Source: Frankiales bacterium
GTDB taxonomy: Bacteria; Actinomycetota; Actinomycetes; Mycobacteriales; Jatrophihabitantaceae
NCBI GenBank assembly: GCA_025963265.1
Contig: JAOPUY010000166.1
Span: forward strand, 1 to 7,797
Length of the DNA stretch: 7,797 bases
Reading direction: 5' to 3'
In this document: positions 6,129-7,797 of the stretch, in pieces
Layout of the letters: each line of letters begins with the position of its first letter
Position numbering within the stretch: the first letter of the stretch is position 1
Translations under genes and position numbers: made by a program
Notes under the pieces: generated by a model
What the model was told of the DNA's origin: nothing
Databases searched by the model: none
What the model saw: only the letters and a program-made list of their open reading frames with translations

Positions 6129-7165
6129 CCGGGCCGCAGCTCGACTTCCGCGCGTTGCCCAACGTGGCCGGCCGCGCCCTGGGCAGTGCCGTGCTCTGGA
6201 CCAACGACGAGTTTTTCGCCGACGTGCACAGCCTGATCTCAGCCACCGCGGCGACCCATGACCCCACCTTGTTCCACACCCGCGGCAAGGCCTATGACGG
6301 CTGGGAGACCCGGCGGCGGCGCGAGTCCGGCCATGACGCGGTGATCATCCGGCTCGGCACGCCCGCGCTGATCCGCGGGGTCAACATCGACACCGCCTTC
6401 TTCAAAGGGAACTTTCCGCCCTTCGCCAGCGTCGAGGGGACCACCCTGCTCGGCTATCCCTCGGTGGCCGAGTTGCTCGACGCGGACTGGGTGACGCTGC
6501 TTGATCGCACCGCGTTGGAGGGCGACACGGCCAATGTGTTCGCTACCAGCGGCGCGGACCAGCTGATCACCCATCTGCGACTGTCGATCTACCCCGACGG
6601 CGGGGTCGCCCGATTCCGCGCCTACGGCGAGGTGCAGCCCGATCCGCGGTTCCTCGGCGGCCGGGTCGACGTGGCCGCGACCACTAACGGCGGCCGGATC
6701 GCCGGTTGCAGCAACATGTTCTACTCCTCGCCGGCCAACGTGCTGGCCCCCGGGCGAGCGAACGTCATGTCCGACGGCTGGGAGACGGCGCGGCGCCGCG
6801 ACGAGGCCAACGACTGGTTGGTGGTCGAGCTCGCGGCGCCGGCCCGCTTGCACAGCGCGGTGATCGACACCTCGCGGTTCGTCGGTAACGCGCCCGGCAC
6901 CGCCCAGCTTTCGGACGCCGTCTCCGGGCGGGTGCTGCTGGCCCGGACCCCGCTCAGCGCCGACACCGAACACCGATTTCGGCTCGACTCGACCGCCGAG
7001 GTCTCGCAGGTCCGGCTGGACATCTTCCCCGACGGCGGCATCTCACGACTGCGGCTGCTGGGCGAGATCGTCCCGGCGGCGCGGGAAAAGGTCGGCCAGC
7101 GCTGGCTGTCGCTGCTGCCATCTGAGCTGGCCGGTCAGATCGACCCGTCGTCCTTCTTCGACTGA
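6125..7165 (+). CDS. alc: Allantoicase
   Basis: The product has 346 residues and is the two-repeat allantoicase, which hydrolyses allantoate to (S)-ureidoglycolate and urea. Each half carries the same motif set: [10 protein letters not shown] (57-66) against [10 protein letters not shown] (216-225), IDTAFFKGN (88-96) against IDTSRFVGN (247-255), and a Tyr/Phe-Pro-Asp-Gly-Gly strand (YPDGG 156-160, FPDGG 301-305) ending in YGE or LGE. N-terminal [11 protein letters not shown] (23-33) and central [12 protein letters not shown] (196-207) are the paired family segments. The start is a GTG at 6125 overlapping the allantoinase stop by four bases (GTGA), which implies translational coupling; no strong ribosome-binding site is visible. 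Its presence means allantoate is split by the allantoicase route, not by allantoate amidohydrolase, so nitrogen is released as urea. Confidence 0.97.
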   Translation: MTGPQLDFRALPNVAGRALGSAVLWTNDEFFADVHSLISATAATHDPTLFHTRGKAYDGWETRRRRESGHDAVIIRLGTPALIRGVNIDTAFFKGNFPPFASVEGTTLLGYPSVAELLDADWVTLLDRTALEGDTANVFATSGADQLITHLRLSIYPDGGVARFRAYGEVQPDPRFLGGRVDVAATTNGGRIAGCSNMFYSSPANVLAPGRANVMSDGWETARRRDEANDWLVVELAAPARLHSAVIDTSRFVGNAPGTAQLSDAVSGRVLLARTPLSADTEHRFRLDSTAEVSQVRLDIFPDGGISRLRLLGEIVPAAREKVGQRWLSLLPSELAGQIDPSSFFD

Positions 7166-7169
7166 GCTT

Positions 7170-7175
7170 AGGGAG
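7170..7175 (+). promoter_or_regulatory. Shine-Dalgarno site for malate synthase
   Basis: AGGGAG lies nine bases before the ATG at 7185, in the 19-base gap after the allantoicase stop. It supports ATG at 7185 and not the in-frame GTG two codons later. No terminator is seen in the gap, so aceB probably belongs to the same transcript. Confidence 0.6.
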
Positions 7176-7184
7176 CACATAGCT

Positions 7185-7797
7185 ATGGCAGTGGGCGTAA
7201 CGGTCTCCGGGCCTGAGGTCGAACGCTCCGCGGAGGTGCTCACCGAGCCCGCGTTGGAGTTTCTGGCTCAGCTGCAGCGCCGGTTCGGCCCGATCCGAGA
7301 CGAGCTGCTGGCCCGGCGGGCGACGCGGCGGGCCGAACTGGCGGCCGGCCAGGAATTCGGCCTGCTGCCCGAGACGGCCGACGTGCGGGCCGCGGACTGG
7401 CAGGTCGCCCCGGCCCCGGCCGACCTGCTGGACCGCCGAGTGGAGATCACCGGCCCGACCGAGCGCAAGATGATGATCAACGCGCTGAACTCCGGCGCCC
7501 GGGTGTGGCTGGCCGACCTCGAGGACGCCAACACCCCGCATTGGCGAAATGTCATATCCGGACAGGTGAATCTCGCCGACGCCGTGCGGCGCACCGCCTC
7601 CTTCGCCAACCCGGACGGCCGGGTGTACCGCTTGCGCGAGGACGCCCGGCTGGCCACGATCGTCGTCCGGCCTCGCGGGTGGCACTTAGACGAGCGGCAC
7701 ATCACCGTCGACGGCGTAGCGATGGTCGGCGCGCTGGTCGACTTCGGGCTGTACTTCTTCCACAACGCCGCCGAGTTGCTGGCCCGCGGCTCCGGTC
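7185..7797 (+). CDS. aceB: Malate synthase A (N-terminal 204 residues, runs off the window)
   Basis: The frame stays open to the right edge, with 204 of the usual 530-550 residues visible. It matches the short (A) form of malate synthase: [14 protein letters not shown] (95-108), then [12 protein letters not shown] (109-120), [10 protein letters not shown], the active-site arginine motif VRPRGWH (161-167), and a [19 protein letters not shown] stretch near the visible end. The enzyme condenses glyoxylate with acetyl-CoA to malate. Behind allantoinase and allantoicase it disposes of the glyoxylate left after ureidoglycolate is cleaved, so it is probably a purine-dedicated copy, with or without a second glyoxylate-shunt copy elsewhere. 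The last two thirds, including the catalytic Asp, lie outside the window, so integrity cannot be judged. Confidence 0.95.
   Translation, partial: MAVGVTVSGPEVERSAEVLTEPALEFLAQLQRRFGPIRDELLARRATRRAELAAGQEFGLLPETADVRAADWQVAPAPADLLDRRVEITGPTERKMMINALNSGARVWLADLEDANTPHWRNVISGQVNLADAVRRTASFANPDGRVYRLREDARLATIVVRPRGWHLDERHITVDGVAMVGALVDFGLYFFHNAAELLARGSG

Noticed and set aside
6239..6973. A 244-codon minus-strand open frame opposite allantoicase.
   Set aside because: The composition is rich in Gly, Arg, His and Pro with no domain, and allantoicase on the plus strand has full motif support.
6954..7765. Minus-strand open frames opposite the end of allantoicase and the start of malate synthase.
   Set aside because: They cross a clear gene boundary and ribosome-binding site on the other strand and show no domain similarity.

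Overview
The window is GC-rich and tightly packed. Half of its eight start codons are GTG, and third codon positions are strongly G/C. This points to a high-GC actinobacterium; the genus cannot be told from the sequence alone. All eight genes are chromosomal-type metabolic genes. Seven belong to the oxidative breakdown of purines through urate and allantoin, and the eighth is malate synthase. I see no tRNA, rRNA, CRISPR array, insertion sequence or phage gene, and the longest non-coding stretch is about 150 bases.

Layout: two divergent transcription units start from a short shared control region (4635-4736). Leftward (- strand) run OHCU decarboxylase (uraD, 4101-4634) and 5-hydroxyisourate hydrolase (uraH, 3762-4082). 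After a 148-base gap with a GC hairpin come an 8-oxoguanine deaminase-type amidohydrolase (2249-3613), the FAD subunit of a xanthine dehydrogenase-type enzyme (1414-2244), and a fused [2Fe-2S]/molybdenum-cofactor subunit of the same enzyme (1417 to beyond the left edge). Rightward (+ strand) run allantoinase (allB, 4737-6128), allantoicase (alc, 6125-7165) and malate synthase A (aceB, 7185 to beyond the right edge).

How the genes fit: the molybdenum hydroxylase (hypoxanthine/xanthine to urate) and the deaminase (8-oxoguanine to urate) both deliver urate. UraH and UraD carry 5-hydroxyisourate through OHCU to (S)-allantoin. Allantoinase and allantoicase take allantoin to ureidoglycolate plus urea. 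Glyoxylate released from ureidoglycolate is condensed with acetyl-CoA by malate synthase and enters central metabolism. Two steps have no gene here: urate oxidation to 5-hydroxyisourate (uricase or a flavin urate hydroxylase) and ureidoglycolate lyase.

The observations most worth a second look are: a perfect 7-3-7 palindrome midway between the divergent operons, which is a candidate operator; the absence of uricase inside an otherwise continuous pathway; a Gln at the position of the substrate-binding Glu of classical xanthine dehydrogenases; and a non-standard subunit arrangement (FAD separate, Fe-S fused to Mo). I do not see a wholly new system. This is a recognisable purine-catabolic locus with some unusual details.
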